From Methylorubrum sp. B1-46 (lineage in GTDB: Bacteria > Pseudomonadota > Alphaproteobacteria > Rhizobiales > Beijerinckiaceae): 64,000 bases of DNA. Position numbers and translations under genes: made by a program. How positions within the stretch are numbered: the first letter of the stretch is position 1; the number at the start of each line of letters is the position of its first letter. Positions 41,349-51,593 of this stretch are shown piece by piece. Below the pieces are notes generated by a model. The model saw only the letters and a list, made by a program, of their open reading frames with translations. It did no database searches and was not told the origin of the DNA. The DNA lies in assembly GCF_021117295.1 (NCBI RefSeq), contig NZ_CP088247.1:3797001-3861000 (forward strand). The letters run 5' to 3'.

Positions 41349-41768
41349 ATGTCCCAGGTCGACAACCGCCAGAACACCGCGCTCTCGATGCGCACGCCCC
41401 GCGCCCGAGTGAAGGGGCTGGGCGCCTCGGGCCACGGCGCCGGCCATTTCTGGCTGCAGCGCCTGACCGGCGCCTCGAACGCGCTCCTGATGCTCGCCTT
41501 CGTCGTCATCATCGCGCTAATGGCCGGGCGGACCTATCCGCAGGCGGTCGCGCTGGTGTCGCACCCGCTCGTTTCGATCATCCTGATCCTCGCCGTGGTG
41601 TCGGTGACGATCCACATGCGTCTGGGCATGCAGACGGTGATCGAGGACTACGTGCACAGCCACGGCCTCAAGTTCGCGGCGCTCATCGCCAACACCTTCT
41701 ACGCGGTCGCGGTGGCCGCCGCCTGCCTCTACGCGATCATCCGCGTGAGCCTGGGCGGCCTCGCCTGA
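41349..41768 (+). CDS. sdhD: Succinate dehydrogenase membrane anchor subunit
   Basis: 139 residues: a charged N terminus, then three membrane segments, with the heme-ligand-type [15 protein letters not shown] segment near 83-97 (His and the conserved Asp-Tyr). Pairs with SdhC to bind heme b and ubiquinone. 32 bp ahead of sdhA. Confidence 0.93.
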   Translation: MSQVDNRQNTALSMRTPRARVKGLGASGHGAGHFWLQRLTGASNALLMLAFVVIIALMAGRTYPQAVALVSHPLVSIILILAVVSVTIHMRLGMQTVIEDYVHSHGLKFAALIANTFYAVAVAAACLYAIIRVSLGGLA

Positions 41769-41800
41769 TCGCCGGCACGGAAACCGAGGATTCATCGCTC

Positions 41801-43633
41801 ATGGCTTCCAACGGCATGGCTTCTAACGGAACGAATGGCGGCGCCCCCGCCTACGCCATCATCGATCACACCTTCGACGTGGTGATCGTCGGCGCCGGCG
41901 GCGCCGGTCTGCGCGCCACGGTCGGCTGTAGCCAAGCCGGCCTGCGCACCGCCTGCATCACCAAGGTGTTCCCGACCCGCTCGCACACCGTGGCGGCGCA
42001 GGGCGGCATCTCGGCCTCTCTCGGCAATATGGGCCCGGACGATTGGCGCTGGCACATGTACGACACCGTGAAGGGGTCGGACTGGCTCGGTGACCAGGAC
42101 GCGATCGAGTACCTCGTGCGCAATGCGCCGGCCGCGGTGTACGAGCTGGAGCACTGGGGCGTGCCCTTCTCCCGGACGGACGAGGGCAAGATCTACCAGC
42201 GGCCGTTCGGCGGCATGACCACCGATTACGGCAAGGGCACCGCCCAGCGCACCTGCGCCGCGGCCGACCGCACCGGCCACGCCATGCTCCACACGCTCTA
42301 CGGGCAGGCGGTGAAGAACAAGACCCAGTTCTTCATCGAGTACTTCGCTCTCGACCTGATCATGGACGAGGACGGCCGCTGCCGCGGCGTGATGGCGATC
42401 GATCAGGCGACCGGTGAGATCCACCGCTTCCGCGCCCAGCAGACGATTCTGGCCACCGGCGGCTACGGCCGCGCCTACTTCTCGGCGACCTCGGCCCATA
42501 CCTGCACCGGTGACGGCAACGCCATGGTGCTGCGCGCCGGCCTTCCGCTGCAGGACATGGAGTTCGTGCAGTTCCACCCCACCGGTATCTACGGCGCCGG
42601 CTGCCTCATCACCGAAGGGGCGCGGGGCGAAGGCGGCTACCTGACGAACTCGGAAGGCGAGCGCTTCATGGAGCGCTACGCGCCGTCGGCCAAGGACCTC
42701 GCCTCGCGCGACGTGGTCTCGCGCTCGATGACCATGGAGATCCGCGACGGCCGCGGCGTCGGCAAGGACAAGGACCACATCTTCCTGCACCTCGACCATC
42801 TCGACCCGAAGATCCTGCACGAGCGCCTGCCGGGCATCTCGGAGAGCGCGAAGATCTTCGCGGGCGTGGACGTGACCAAGGAGCCGATCCCGGTCCTGCC
42901 GACCGTCCACTACAACATGGGCGGCATCCCGACGAACTTCCACGGCGAGGTGCTGACGCTGAAGAACGGCGATCCCGACACCGTCGTGCCGGGCCTGATG
43001 GCGCTCGGCGAGGCCGCTTGCGTCTCGGTGCATGGCGCCAACCGTCTCGGCTCGAACTCGCTGATCGACCTCGTGGTGTTCGGCCGCGCTGCGGGCCTGC
43101 GCTGCGCCGACATCGTCGAGCCGAACGCCCGCCAGCCGGAATTGCCGAAGGACTCGGCCGACAAGGCGCTCTCGCGCCTCGACCGTTTCCGCTACGCCGA
43201 CGGCGGCACCCCGACCGCGCAATTGCGCGACCGGATGCAGCGGACGATGCAGAACAACTGCGCCGTCTTCCGCACCGGCGAGGTGTTGGAGGAGGGCAAG
43301 GGCCTGATCCACGAGGTCTGGCGCGGCGTCTCCGATATCGGGGTCACCGACCGCTCGTTGGTCTGGAACACCGACCTGCTGGAGACCCTGGAGTTCGACA
43401 ACCTGATCGGTCAGGCGGTCGTGACCATGGAATCGGCGGTCAACCGCAAGGAAAGCCGCGGCGCGCATGCTCGCGAGGACTTCCCCGACCGCGACGACAA
43501 AGAGTGGATGAAGCACACGCTCGCGTGGCTCGACCAGTCCAAGCACGGCGTCGAGATTGATTACCGCCCGGTCCACACCTACACGATGTCGAACGACATC
43601 CAGTACATCGAGCCGAAGGCGCGGGTGTACTGA
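41801..43633 (+). CDS. sdhA: Succinate dehydrogenase flavoprotein subunit
   Basis: 610 residues. Dinucleotide-binding motif [13 protein letters not shown] near 27, the covalent-FAD histidine in [11 protein letters not shown] near 62, and the catalytic segment [10 protein letters not shown] near 273. Normal family length. It oxidises succinate to fumarate in complex II of the TCA cycle and respiratory chain. Two in-frame Met near the start (residues 1 and 6) make the exact start slightly uncertain. Confidence 0.97.
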   Translation: MASNGMASNGTNGGAPAYAIIDHTFDVVIVGAGGAGLRATVGCSQAGLRTACITKVFPTRSHTVAAQGGISASLGNMGPDDWRWHMYDTVKGSDWLGDQDAIEYLVRNAPAAVYELEHWGVPFSRTDEGKIYQRPFGGMTTDYGKGTAQRTCAAADRTGHAMLHTLYGQAVKNKTQFFIEYFALDLIMDEDGRCRGVMAIDQATGEIHRFRAQQTILATGGYGRAYFSATSAHTCTGDGNAMVLRAGLPLQDMEFVQFHPTGIYGAGCLITEGARGEGGYLTNSEGERFMERYAPSAKDLASRDVVSRSMTMEIRDGRGVGKDKDHIFLHLDHLDPKILHERLPGISESAKIFAGVDVTKEPIPVLPTVHYNMGGIPTNFHGEVLTLKNGDPDTVVPGLMALGEAACVSVHGANRLGSNSLIDLVVFGRAAGLRCADIVEPNARQPELPKDSADKALSRLDRFRYADGGTPTAQLRDRMQRTMQNNCAVFRTGEVLEEGKGLIHEVWRGVSDIGVTDRSLVWNTDLLETLEFDNLIGQAVVTMESAVNRKESRGAHAREDFPDRDDKEWMKHTLAWLDQSKHGVEIDYRPVHTYTMSNDIQYIEPKARVY

Positions 43634-43679
43634 TGCGGCGTCCGGTGGCCACACAGTGGAACGGAGGGCTCGGCGGGCG

Positions 43680-44240
43680 ATGATCCCGGATCTTCGCCCG
43701 ATCGCCCGCGCCGCCCTGTGCGCCACGGCAGCGCTCCTGGCGGTCCAGCCGGCGGCGGCGCGAGGTCCGGGTTTCGACTTCCCCGCGGAGGTCGCTGGCT
43801 TCACCCGCGGGCCACGCACGGATTACGAGGCTCGCGCGCCGGGGCTTGGCTATTCCGTCGTCTACACCAATGGCCGCTGGAAGGCGGACATCTACGTCTA
43901 CGACGCCGGTGTGGCGAACATTCCCGACGGAGCACCCTCGCCCGCGGTCGCCGGGCAGCTCGCGCAGGCGGCCGACGACGTCAAGGCGGCGGTGGCGCAG
44001 GGCATCTATCGCGACAGCAAGGATCGCGGCCCGGTGCGCCTGCCAGGGGAGGCGAGTGCCCGGCTCACCTGCCGTACCTTCACCATCGACCATCCGGCCC
44101 TCGGCCCCACCGAGAGCCTGCTCTGCCTCACCGGCCTGCGCGGCCAATTCGTGAAGTTCCGCCTGTCCGGCCCGGCCGCGAAGCGGCCGCCGAAGGAAGA
44201 GGCCGAGCGGTTCATCACCGGCTGGCTCGACCGGCAATAG
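43680..44240 (+). CDS. Secreted protein encoded between sdhA and sdhB
   Basis: 186 residues from the ATG at 43680 with GGAGGG upstream. A cleavable signal peptide ends near AAARG (residue 24-25); the mature protein is a compact alpha/beta domain with two Cys (about 128 and 144). It lies within the sdh operon, 46 bp after sdhA and 58 bp before sdhB. No catalytic motif or family is recognised. A periplasmic role linked to respiration or flavinylation is possible only by position. Confidence 0.7.
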   Translation: MIPDLRPIARAALCATAALLAVQPAAARGPGFDFPAEVAGFTRGPRTDYEARAPGLGYSVVYTNGRWKADIYVYDAGVANIPDGAPSPAVAGQLAQAADDVKAAVAQGIYRDSKDRGPVRLPGEASARLTCRTFTIDHPALGPTESLLCLTGLRGQFVKFRLSGPAAKRPPKEEAERFITGWLDRQ

Positions 44241-44298
44241 GATTTTCTCTCAAGCTCGGAGCGCGCCTCGCGGCCGCCGCACCTCGAAGGCACAAGAC

Positions 44299-45123
44299 AT
44301 GGCTCAGTTCAATCTGCCCAAGAATTCCCAGGTCACGGAAGGCAAGTCCTGGCCGGCGCCGAGCGGCGCCAAGTCCATCCAGGTCTTCCGGATCTATCGC
44401 TGGAACCCCGACGACGGGAAGAACCCGCGCATCGACACCTACCATGTCGACCGTGACGATTGCGGACCGATGGTCCTCGACGCACTGCTCTGGATCAAGA
44501 ACAAGGTCGATCCGACGCTGGTCTTCCGCCGCTCCTGCCGCGAGGGCATCTGCGGCTCCTGCGCCATGAACATCGAGGGCCAGAACGCGCTCGCCTGCAC
44601 CATGGGCATCGACGAGTGCAAGACCCCCGACAACGCGCTGCCGTTCCTCACCCGCAAGGACAAGGACGGAGCGGTGCGGATCTACCCGCTGCCGCACATG
44701 CCGGTGCTCAAGGACCTCGTGCCGGATCTGACCAACTTCTACGCGCAGCATGCGGCGATCGAGCCCTGGCTCCAGACCGAGACGCCCGCGCCGGAAAAGG
44801 AGTGGAAGCAGACTCCGGAGGACCGCGCCCGGCTCGACGGCCTCTACGAGTGCATTCTCTGCGCCTGCTGCACCACGAGCTGCCCGAGCTACTGGTGGAA
44901 CGGCGACAAGTTCCTGGGTCCGGCGGCCCTGCTGCAGGCCTATCGCTGGCTGATCGACTCGCGCGACGAGAACACCGGCGAGCGCCTCGACGGGCTGCAC
45001 GACCCGTTCCGGCTCTACCGCTGCCACACCATCATGAACTGCGCCAATACCTGCCCGAAGAACCTCAACCCGGCCAAGGCCATCGCCGAGATCAAGAAGA
45101 TGATGGTCGAGCGCGAGGTCTAA
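44299..45123 (+). CDS. sdhB: Succinate dehydrogenase iron-sulfur subunit
   Basis: 274 residues with the three cluster motifs in order: [12 protein letters not shown] for [2Fe-2S], [17 protein letters not shown] and [17 protein letters not shown] for [4Fe-4S] and [3Fe-4S]. Passes electrons from SdhA to ubiquinone. Last gene of the operon, followed by a hairpin terminator. Confidence 0.97.
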   Translation: MAQFNLPKNSQVTEGKSWPAPSGAKSIQVFRIYRWNPDDGKNPRIDTYHVDRDDCGPMVLDALLWIKNKVDPTLVFRRSCREGICGSCAMNIEGQNALACTMGIDECKTPDNALPFLTRKDKDGAVRIYPLPHMPVLKDLVPDLTNFYAQHAAIEPWLQTETPAPEKEWKQTPEDRARLDGLYECILCACCTTSCPSYWWNGDKFLGPAALLQAYRWLIDSRDENTGERLDGLHDPFRLYRCHTIMNCANTCPKNLNPAKAIAEIKKMMVEREV

Positions 45124-45147
45124 TTTTTCGCAAGCATGCCGTCGGCA

Positions 45148-45177
45148 AGAGCCGCGCCTCGATCCGGGCGCGGCTCT
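45148..45177 (+). terminator. Terminator-like hairpin after sdhB
   Basis: AGAGCCGCGCC and GGCGCGGCTCT form an 11-bp perfect stem with an 8-nt loop, followed by TCTCGT, 24 bp after the sdhB stop. Confidence 0.65.
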
Positions 45178-45355
45178 TCTCGTGTCAGCCCCATCGAAGT
45201 GCCCGGCCCTGCGGGTGAGGCAGGGCCGCCACACCGCCGCGAAAACCGGCCCGAGCGCGGCTTTTCCCAGGCTCACGATGCAGCTTGCCTTGCCGCAAGC
45301 GCATTTGCCCGCGAGCCAAGCGCGACCGTAGCGTGTTTGGGGTGAGGGGTCTTTG

Positions 45356-45913
45356 ATGACGCGTGGGTTCCTGTCGAAAGCTGCCTGTCTCGCGCTGGCC
45401 GCGAGTGTGGGCGCCTGCGCCTCGAACCGCTTCGAGGGCCCCCGCGAGCGGCCGCGGCCGCAGGCGGCGCTGGAACCCGCCACGCCCGCTCTGCCCGCCG
45501 GCACGGTGACGAGCGAGCCGCTGGCGCCCCCGCCGGGCGCCGCCGCCGCGCCGGGCGAGCCGCCGCCCCCGAGTGTCGCTGCCGCCCCGTCCCCGGTGAT
45601 CGAGCCGCCGCCCGCCCCGCGGCCGGTGGTGGCGACCGGCCGTTCCTCGGTGGTCGGCTCGTGGAACGCCACCGACGCGGCGGGAAGCTGCAAGGTCTCG
45701 CTGTCGAGCACCCCCTCGCTCGACCTCTACAAGGCCACCACTGCGGGCTGCGGCAACAAGGATCTCGCCAAGGTCTCGGCCTGGGATTTTCGCGACGGCG
45801 AGGTCTATCTCTACCAGCCGGGCGGCACCGTCGCCGCGCGGCTGCGGCAGGCTGGCGGCAGCCTCGACGGCGCCCTCTCGAAATCCGGTGCGCCGCTCTC
45901 GCTGGCCCGCTGA
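45356..45913 (+). CDS. Omp19/Inh-like outer-membrane lipoprotein
   Basis: 185 residues from ATG 45356. A lipoprotein signal ends in VGAC with Cys near residue 21. A long Pro/Ala linker follows, then a C-terminal domain (about 97-185) starting VVGSWNATD with two Cys, which resembles the protease-inhibitor Inh/Omp19 beta-barrel domain. In Brucella Omp19 is a surface lipoprotein with protease-inhibitor activity. Convergent with the outer-membrane beta-barrel gene, ending 6 bp from it. Confidence 0.7.
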   Translation: MTRGFLSKAACLALAASVGACASNRFEGPRERPRPQAALEPATPALPAGTVTSEPLAPPPGAAAAPGEPPPPSVAAAPSPVIEPPPAPRPVVATGRSSVVGSWNATDAAGSCKVSLSSTPSLDLYKATTAGCGNKDLAKVSAWDFRDGEVYLYQPGGTVAARLRQAGGSLDGALSKSGAPLSLAR

Positions 45914-45919
45914 GGCGGC

Positions 45920-47680
45920 CTAGGGGTTCACCCGCACCCCGAGCAGCACCGTATGCGCGTCGTAGGTCGAGAGCGGGATGGTGCTGTTCAGCGTCGAGTA
46001 GATGTAGCTGCCGCGTAACGCGAGCCAGCGGTTGAAGCGGTAATCGAAGCGGGCGGTGGCGGAATAGCCGCGCTCGCGGATGCGCACGCCGTCGTAATTG
46101 GTGGACAGGTAGGCGCCGCCCAGCGTGATCGAGAGGTTGCGCAGGAGGTCGTGCTGCACTTCGAGCGTGGCGGCGTCGGTGAAGGCGCCGCTGGAGCCCG
46201 GCACCGCGGTCTCGATCACGCCGGTCTGCTGGTTGAACCGCACCGTGGTGAGCGGCGAGATCGACCAGACCAGCGCCGCGTTGATGACCGGGGCGTTGAT
46301 GTCCTGAAGCGTGCGGTCGACGTAGGAGCGGTGCTGCAGGCCGCCCGAGATCTCCGCCGTCAGCGTGCTGTTGAGCGCCACCGCCGCGCCGGCGGTGAAG
46401 GCGATGCCGTCGGAATCGCGGCGCAGGCCGAACTGGTCCACCGGCGTGTCGTAGACCCGGGTGTCGAGGAAGGTCTCGACGAAGGGCGTGATCGCCGGCG
46501 AGATCTCGTATCCGGCGCGCAGGCGCAAGCCGTACTGGTTGGCGTCGCGGTCGCTCTGGATGATCGTGGTGCCGTTGCCGAGCTGCGCATCCTCGAAGAC
46601 CGAGCGGTCGATCGAGCCGCGCAGCGAGAGTTGCAGTCGGTTGAAGCTCTCCTGCACGCCCGCGGTCGCGCCGTAGGTGGCAAACAGCGGCCGGGTCGTC
46701 GCCCTGCCGGCGCCGAGATCGGGGCTGCCGAGGCGCTGGCTGTCGAGCAGGAAGCGGGTCTCGAGGTCGATGCGGGTGTCGCGGTCGACGTCGATGCGCA
46801 TCCGCGCAACGCCGACGGCGTTGGGGCGGCTCGCCTCGGGATTCTGCGGATATTCGAGGTAGCTGCCGCGCATCTCGGCGGTGAGCTCGGAGGCCGACCA
46901 CTCGCTGCGCAGCGCCAGTTCCGCCTCGCTGCGCAGCGCCAGGGAGGAGCGCGGGCGGGTCGAGCCGATCTGGTCCGGGTTCGTATCGTAGCCGATGCTC
47001 TGGGTGAAGGCCGGCAGCAGGGTGAAGGTGCCGAAGCGGATGCCCAGCGGCGCGTAGGCGGTGTCGGGCGGAATCGGCCGGCGGAGCGCCGTGCCGAGCA
47101 GCAGCCCGGTGGCGTTGGGCAGGCCGAGCCCGAGGATCGGCGTCGGCAGCGGCACGCCGGAGACGGGCGTCTGGATGACGGGGGTGAGGCGCAGGTCGGT
47201 GATCGTCTGCTGCGTGCGGACTTGCGTGATCCGGCGGGTCGCCGAGCCGATCCGGCGCGGGGGGGCCGCGCGCAGGCGCAGCAGCGAGGGCCGGGCCGGT
47301 GTGCCCTGCGCCGTGGCGGAGCCGGGCAGGCTCGGCGCGGCGCGGAAGCGCGGCAGGCGCGCCACCGTCGGCGCCTCCTCAGCGGATGCGGCGGGGGCCG
47401 GACTCGTGGCCGGGCTGCTGCCGAGCGGGGCGGGGGCGGAGAAGGCGTTGGCGCCGCGCAGCGCCGTCGGCGCGTCGAAGACGGAGCGGCGCGGGCGGCC
47501 GGCGGTGGCCGGCTCGGAGGCGGTGCGCGTGCCCGGAGCGGCGCTCTCGGACGGCGACGGGTCGGGCGTCTCCTGCGCAAGGGCGGGCGCTGAGAGCAGG
47601 GCCGGGAGCAGCGCGAGGGCGAGCTGGCCCGCGCGGCGGCGGCGCTGTCGCTTTCCCTCGATCGGCCGCTCGCGTGACAC
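45920..47680 (-). CDS. Outer-membrane beta-barrel protein (BBP2-like)
   Basis: 586 residues. A basic N terminus and signal peptide end near APALAQE (residue 36). A Pro/Ala/Ser-rich stretch to about 140 follows, and the rest alternates polar and hydrophobic residues like a beta-barrel (around 16 strands), with a C-terminal strand ending in VRVNP. It resembles the outer-membrane beta-barrel proteins of alphaproteobacteria that are often next to exopolysaccharide genes. Pore or export function is not known. Confidence 0.75.
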   Translation of the reverse strand: MSRERPIEGKRQRRRRAGQLALALLPALLSAPALAQETPDPSPSESAAPGTRTASEPATAGRPRRSVFDAPTALRGANAFSAPAPLGSSPATSPAPAASAEEAPTVARLPRFRAAPSLPGSATAQGTPARPSLLRLRAAPPRRIGSATRRITQVRTQQTITDLRLTPVIQTPVSGVPLPTPILGLGLPNATGLLLGTALRRPIPPDTAYAPLGIRFGTFTLLPAFTQSIGYDTNPDQIGSTRPRSSLALRSEAELALRSEWSASELTAEMRGSYLEYPQNPEASRPNAVGVARMRIDVDRDTRIDLETRFLLDSQRLGSPDLGAGRATTRPLFATYGATAGVQESFNRLQLSLRGSIDRSVFEDAQLGNGTTIIQSDRDANQYGLRLRAGYEISPAITPFVETFLDTRVYDTPVDQFGLRRDSDGIAFTAGAAVALNSTLTAEISGGLQHRSYVDRTLQDINAPVINAALVWSISPLTTVRFNQQTGVIETAVPGSSGAFTDAATLEVQHDLLRNLSITLGGAYLSTNYDGVRIRERGYSATARFDYRFNRWLALRGSYIYSTLNSTIPLSTYDAHTVLLGVRVNP

Positions 47681-47925
47681 CGGCGCTGTCTTCCCTCGAG
47701 GCGGCCGGCGGCCGGTGGAACGGCGCCGCGGGCACGGATCCGGCAGCGGCGGAAGCGCGGCGAGCGCCCTTTCGGCTTGCTAAAGGAACATGGTTAGCGC
47801 CGCCTTAATGGCCCCGGCCGGGCGCAGCCGCCTTGCGGCCACAGTCGCGGGCGAAGAGGGCGCGGCACACGATCGAGACCGAGGGCGCCCGCGCGCGGCC
47901 CCGGACGGCACGGACACGCGAATTC

Positions 47926-48945
47926 ATGGCCCTGGCACAGCGGATCGAGGATCAGGACGCGGCGCAGACGGCACGCCCGCCCGCCATCGCCTCGGCGCTG
48001 CGCACCATCGAGACCGAGCGCGAGGGCCTGGCCTGCCTGATGGCCGCGATCGACAACGGCCTCGGCCAGCCCTTCGCCGGGGCCGTCGAGCGGATCGGCG
48101 CGGCCCGCGGCCGGGTGATCTGCACCGGCATGGGCAAGTCCGGACACGTCGCCCGCAAGATCGCCGCGACCTTCGCCTCCACCGGCACGCCGGCCCTCTA
48201 CGTCCACCCGGCCGAGGCGAGCCACGGCGATCTCGGCATGATCCAGCCCGACGACGTGGTGCTGGCGCTCTCGTGGTCGGGCGAGACCACGGAACTCGCC
48301 GACATCATCGGCTACACGCGGCGCTACCGCGTCGGCCTCGTGGCGATCACGGCGAACGCCGCCTCGACCCTGGGCCGCGAGGCCGACACCTGCCTCGCTT
48401 TGCCGAAGGCGAAGGAGGCCTGCCCGAACGGGCTCGCGCCGACCACCTCGACGGCGATGCAGCTCGCGCTGGGCGACGCGCTCGCCGTGGCGCTGCTGGA
48501 GGCCCGCGGCTTCTCCGCCCGCGACTTCTCCGTGTTCCATCCCGGCGGCCGGCTCGGCGCCTCGCTGCGGCAGGTGCGCGAGGTCATGCATGGCGGCGCC
48601 GACCTGCCGATGGTGGCGCTCGGCACCGCGATGCGGGCGGCGGTGGCCGAGATCGACGCCAAGGGGTTCGGCTCCGTCCTCGTGGTCGATGCGCAGGGGG
48701 CGCTCGCCGGCATCCTCACCGACGGCGACGTGCGCCGCGCCATCTTCTCCCGCGAGGGGCTGGACCAGTTGCCGGTCGAGGCGGTGATGACCCAAAACCC
48801 CCGCACGATCACGCCCGAGACCCTGCTCGCCAAGGCGCTGCAGATCCAGGAGGCGATGAAGATCACCGCCCTCGTGGTGGTGGAGAACGGCCGCCCCGTC
48901 GGCCTCGTGCACTACCACGACCTGCTGCGCACCGGCGTGGCCTGA
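47926..48945 (+). CDS. kdsD: Arabinose-5-phosphate isomerase (SIS plus CBS domains)
   Basis: 339 residues. SIS sugar-isomerase domain at about 35-195 (TGMGKSGHVARKIAATF, then LSWSGET near 120) and paired CBS domains at about 212-335. This layout is the KdsD/KpsF type, which converts ribulose-5-phosphate to arabinose-5-phosphate for Kdo and lipopolysaccharide synthesis. Start taken at ATG 47926; a longer frame from 47833 is Arg-rich and unlikely. Followed by a hairpin without T-tract (48971-48992). Confidence 0.9.
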   Translation: MALAQRIEDQDAAQTARPPAIASALRTIETEREGLACLMAAIDNGLGQPFAGAVERIGAARGRVICTGMGKSGHVARKIAATFASTGTPALYVHPAEASHGDLGMIQPDDVVLALSWSGETTELADIIGYTRRYRVGLVAITANAASTLGREADTCLALPKAKEACPNGLAPTTSTAMQLALGDALAVALLEARGFSARDFSVFHPGGRLGASLRQVREVMHGGADLPMVALGTAMRAAVAEIDAKGFGSVLVVDAQGALAGILTDGDVRRAIFSREGLDQLPVEAVMTQNPRTITPETLLAKALQIQEAMKITALVVVENGRPVGLVHYHDLLRTGVA

Positions 48946-49620
48946 GGCGCGAAGGCTCTCGACGGCTTTCGGGGGGCTGACGCTCGCCCCCCACCGTCAT
49001 CGCGAAGACGAGGGGAGGGGCCGAAGCGATCGCCGCGCGCGTCTCCCCGACCGATCAAAGAGCGCTGCGCCAAACACAATTCCCCCCGCGGCGCTGAAGG
49101 CCCGGAGGACGGCTGGCCGATCGGCCGGCTGGGAACGCAACCCGCACGCTGCACAAGAACCCCGAGGGGGACGCGGGACGCCGCGAGACCTCCGGATGCT
49201 GGTTTTGAGACTTTGCCGGTCTCCCGGCGTCCCGCGGAGGGGCCGCTTCCCCATCACGGGAAGCCGTCCCTCCGTTTTGGCGTCACGGTCTCTCCACCGG
49301 CCTCGACCCCGGACACAGGCGCCTGTGGGACCCTCGGCCCGCCTCCCCGCGAGGGGAGAGGGAACCTCGGCAGACGGCGATGAGCGGACTCGTCCGCACC
49401 GGACCTCGTATTGGGCCCGGCTCCGGTTGTTCCTGGGCGCCGACCCGAGACCGGCCTATGGCCCCATCCCGAGACAGCGTTGTGTCGCGCACAGCGCCCG
49501 AGGCGATGGCGACCGGGCCACCGACGCGGGAACCGCCCCACCTCCCAACGAGCCTCGCCGGCCGGTCACCGGAAAAGCTCCCCCGGCTGGTCCGGGAGGT
49601 GAGTGGCGGGGGTTGTAGGA
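48946..49620. other. GC-rich gene-free stretch
   Basis: No gene could be supported in 675 bases; open frames here are shadows without start signals. It contains a GGGGGGC/GCCCCCC hairpin (48971-48992) and several short inverted repeats. It ends abruptly at about 49620, where AT-rich DNA starts. Confidence 0.5.
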
Positions 49621-49823
49621 TTTTAAGCCTGAAAAGTCAAGGAAACTTTTGCCAGAACAGCTAAGCTACAGCTTACATCCCATTATTTTACGAGATGACG
49701 GCAACCTATGTGATGAAATAAAAATGCGACAAAGCGCCCAACGATAAGCATCAAACTTGTTGAAGACACTATGGCTAATTTAGCTTATGAAATAAGACAA
49801 GAAACGTTTGAAAGGGGGGAAAT

Positions 49824-51521
49824 TTGTCTGTCGCCAAACTTTCATCAGAAGTCATTCGGTTTATATCATCGGAGAATCCAGAAATTGTCTGCATAAAAGG
49901 AAAATGGGGAGTAGGAAAAACCTATGCCTGGCGCAAGCTCTTGAAGGAATCGCAGCAAAAGAAAAGTATTGCACTTAAGCAGTATTCTTACGTTTCGCTC
50001 TTTGGAAGAAATTCTTTGACGGATTTGCGCAATGCTGTTGTTGAGAATTCAATTAGTACTGATGATCTTGATGCAAAACCTAGCTTGACGAGCTTGGAGC
50101 AAGCCGCACACGTATTTCGACAAGGACTGAATAGAGCTGGATTTTTGTCCCAATACCTACCCAAATCCGACAAGTATGCCGATGGCATTCAGCGCATAAT
50201 GTTTCTACTAGCTCGAAACAAAATAGTGTGCCTCGATGATTTGGAGAGAGCTGGAACTGGATTAAATATCAAGGATGTTCTTGGTCTTGCCTCGCAATTG
50301 AAGGAAGAAAAGGGCTGCAAAGTTATCATTCTCTTGAACGATGAAAAGCTGGAAGAAAGTCAGAAGATAGACTTTGAGGATCAGCTTGAAAAAGTTGCCG
50401 ATATAATTTTCAATTTTGACCCATCGCCCGAGGAGGCAATAACGATAGCACTTACAACAGAAGGCACCTTCAAAGAAATGCTTGCTCAGAATATCAAAAA
50501 GTTCAAAGTAAACAACATCAGAGTCATAAAGAAAACAGAGTTCTTTTGCAATCGGCTGATTGAAGTATTAGACGGATTGAATCCGCGCGTATTACACCAA
50601 GCCATCCACACGGCCACTCTAGCGAGTTTTTCGAAATTTCAACCAGGCGATGCGCCGACTATCGAATATATAATGAAATTCGATCCATACGCTGGCCTAT
50701 GGGACTCAAAAGAAACCAGCAAGCCGCAGGAAACAGATCCTCATGCTGACTTACTTTTGGAGTATGGATTTGGCAGTGCCGATGAATTTGATAAGTCTAT
50801 AATATCTGGCATCGAAAAGGGGTTCTTCGATGATCAATCCGTTAGGAATTTTGGAGAAGCAGCGAATCATAACTTGACACTAAATGATCAAGGCGCCGCT
50901 TACAGGGAAGCATGGAAGATATACCACGACTCATATGAAGACAACGCAGACGAAATTATCGAGTCTCTCATTCAATCAGTTCGCTCAAACATAAGCGTTG
51001 TTGATATATCTAATCTTGATGCCGTAATCCAGACCCTGCGCGAACTTGAGGCGAACGAGGAAGCAACGGAACTTATAAAGTACTACGTTAACAATAAGAA
51101 TGGCGACGCCACAACGTGGGACACAGAAGGTTACTCATACAGGGGTGGCATCAAAGATGCGGAAGTCTTATCGGCATGCAATGAAAAGTTTAGACTGCAT
51201 GAGCCGGAAATAACCCCGAAAGAAGTGCTTTTAAAAGTAGGCATTTCTCAGGGATGGAACACGAAGGATGATGCCTTGCTCGCAAAGGCATCGATTGATG
51301 ATATAAAGCAAATTCTGAAATCAGTCCGCGGAGAACCGAGGTCTAATGTGATTTCAGCTGCCAAGCTGTACCTCAGCATAAGCAATCCATCTGCTGTCGT
51401 AAAAGAAATACAACGCAAACTTGATGCGGCACTCCGAGAGATCGCCAGTGAAAACGATCTTAATCGCAGGCGAATCAAAGGCGTATTTGGGATAGATATC
51501 GACGGCAATGCATCAACTTGA
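49824..51521 (+). CDS. KAP-type P-loop NTPase, foreign gene
   Basis: 565 residues, starting at TTG 49824 with a GGGGGGA ribosome-binding site four bases upstream. Walker A GKWGVGKT is at residues 26-33 and Walker B CLDDLER at 136-142; the DDLER form is typical of KAP-family NTPases. The remainder (about 200-565) is helical and unrecognised; no membrane segment is visible, unlike many KAP proteins. The gene and about 200 bp before it are strikingly AT-rich against the flanking chromosome, and codon use differs, so it was acquired recently. KAP NTPases recur in phage-defence islands; a single-gene defence function is inferred. Confidence 0.75.
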   Translation: MSVAKLSSEVIRFISSENPEIVCIKGKWGVGKTYAWRKLLKESQQKKSIALKQYSYVSLFGRNSLTDLRNAVVENSISTDDLDAKPSLTSLEQAAHVFRQGLNRAGFLSQYLPKSDKYADGIQRIMFLLARNKIVCLDDLERAGTGLNIKDVLGLASQLKEEKGCKVIILLNDEKLEESQKIDFEDQLEKVADIIFNFDPSPEEAITIALTTEGTFKEMLAQNIKKFKVNNIRVIKKTEFFCNRLIEVLDGLNPRVLHQAIHTATLASFSKFQPGDAPTIEYIMKFDPYAGLWDSKETSKPQETDPHADLLLEYGFGSADEFDKSIISGIEKGFFDDQSVRNFGEAANHNLTLNDQGAAYREAWKIYHDSYEDNADEIIESLIQSVRSNISVVDISNLDAVIQTLRELEANEEATELIKYYVNNKNGDATTWDTEGYSYRGGIKDAEVLSACNEKFRLHEPEITPKEVLLKVGISQGWNTKDDALLAKASIDDIKQILKSVRGEPRSNVISAAKLYLSISNPSAVVKEIQRKLDAALREIASENDLNRRRIKGVFGIDIDGNAST

Positions 51522-51593
51522 TATTGCCCACTACATCTCATAGAGTAAATTTCCAGAACTTCCTTATCTAATGCATTACTATCTCACGGAACA

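Noticed and set aside
41792..43819. 675-codon frame opposite sdhA
   Set aside because: Antisense shadow; sdhA is unambiguous on the plus strand.
45273..46901. 542-codon minus-strand frame ending in the Omp19-like region
   Set aside because: Arg/Pro-rich shadow of the beta-barrel gene and antisense of the lipoprotein.
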